In this document: piece after piece, positions 5,644 to 5,845 of the stretch | How the letters are laid out: every line of letters starts with the position of its first letter | Position numbering within the stretch: position 1 is the first letter of the stretch | From: an uncultured bacterium | GTDB taxonomy: Bacteria; Bacillota; Clostridia; Lachnospirales; Lachnospiraceae | Reading direction: 5' to 3' | DNA length: 5,845 nt | NCBI GenBank assembly: GCA_945871045.1 | Contig: CAMBUC010000144.1 | Coordinates: 1 to 5,845, forward strand | Notes under the pieces: model-generated | What the model saw: only the letters and a program-made list of their open reading frames with translations | The model's database searches: none | What the model was told of the DNA's origin: nothing | Translations under genes and position numbers: made by a program

Positions 5644-5845
5644 ATGTTGAAACGAAAGAAATCTTTTCAGGTGGTTTATGATGCCATCAATGAGGCAGAA
5701 GAGTCAGTTACAAATGCACCCTTAAGCGATGCAGCAGTTATGGATGAAGGGTCTGTCAATCAAAGTCTTCAGGATCTTATTTCAAACGAGGTGCGGTTGT
5801 CGGATGCATCCAAATCGCTGATGGACGCTACAAGCAGATTAAGTA
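5644..5845 (+). CDS. Probable soluble methyl-accepting chemotaxis protein, N-terminus only (partial)
   Basis: The first 67 residues of a gene that runs off the right edge. The start is a short basic segment (MLKRKKSF), followed by VVYDAINEAEESVTNAPLSD and then a long helical stretch with Ser/Leu/Ala heptad-like spacing (SLQDLISNEVRLSDASKSLM). There is no membrane segment. The wording resembles N-termini of cytosolic methyl-accepting chemotaxis proteins in Clostridia, which lack a ligand-binding periplasmic domain and continue into a coiled-coil signalling region. The signature signalling hairpin would lie outside the window, so this is recognition by resemblance and not proof. The adjacent HPt gene fits a signalling role. 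The start is firm because of the AGGAGG site at 5627-5632. Confidence 0.5.
   Translation, partial: MLKRKKSFQVVYDAINEAEESVTNAPLSDAAVMDEGSVNQSLQDLISNEVRLSDASKSLMDATSRLS

Overview
The window looks like chromosomal DNA from a Gram-positive member of the Clostridia, most likely a Lachnospiraceae-type gut anaerobe. This is inferred from strong AAGGAG/GGAGG ribosome binding sites in front of most genes, tight co-directional packing with ATGA stop/start overlaps, moderate GC content, and the gene families themselves: a COG1313 radical SAM protein, a ClpX-like ATPase with a long linker, a GufA-type ZIP transporter, a 26-residue repeat protein and a chemoreceptor-like N-terminus. All supported genes are on the + strand. 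I see no RNA gene, CRISPR array, insertion sequence, attachment site or convincing intrinsic terminator.

Left part (1-2119): the window opens with a probable C-terminal tail of an unidentified, perhaps membrane-associated, protein. A hormone-sensitive-lipase-family alpha/beta hydrolase with an acidic C-terminal tail follows. It overlaps by 4 nt a radical SAM protein of the PflX/COG1313 group, which has the CX3CX2C cluster motif.

Middle part (2120-4773): after a 65-nt spacer holding a perfect 8-bp inverted repeat comes a ClpX-like AAA+ unfoldase of 517 residues. It has an N-terminal zinc-finger domain, an unusually long Lys-rich linker and altered substrate-handling loops, and no clpP lies beside it. 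It overlaps by 4 nt a ZIP-family metal transporter. A 68-residue XRE-type helix-turn-helix protein closes this group. The hydrolase-to-HTH genes could form one transcript, since no strong internal promoter or terminator is visible, but this is inference.

Right part (4774-5845): a good extended -10 promoter (TTGAAA, 17 nt, TATGAT) lies inside a 30-bp-spaced direct repeat and starts a new unit. This unit encodes a stand-alone histidine phosphotransfer (HPt) domain, a 107-residue protein made almost entirely of 26-residue repeats, and the N-terminus of a probable soluble methyl-accepting chemotaxis protein, cut by the window edge. The unit looks like a small signalling or chemotaxis module.

The points most worth follow-up are the divergent ClpX paralogue coupled to a metal transporter, the HPt/repeat-protein/chemoreceptor cluster, and the repeat-embedded promoter. 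None can be called a new system from sequence alone.
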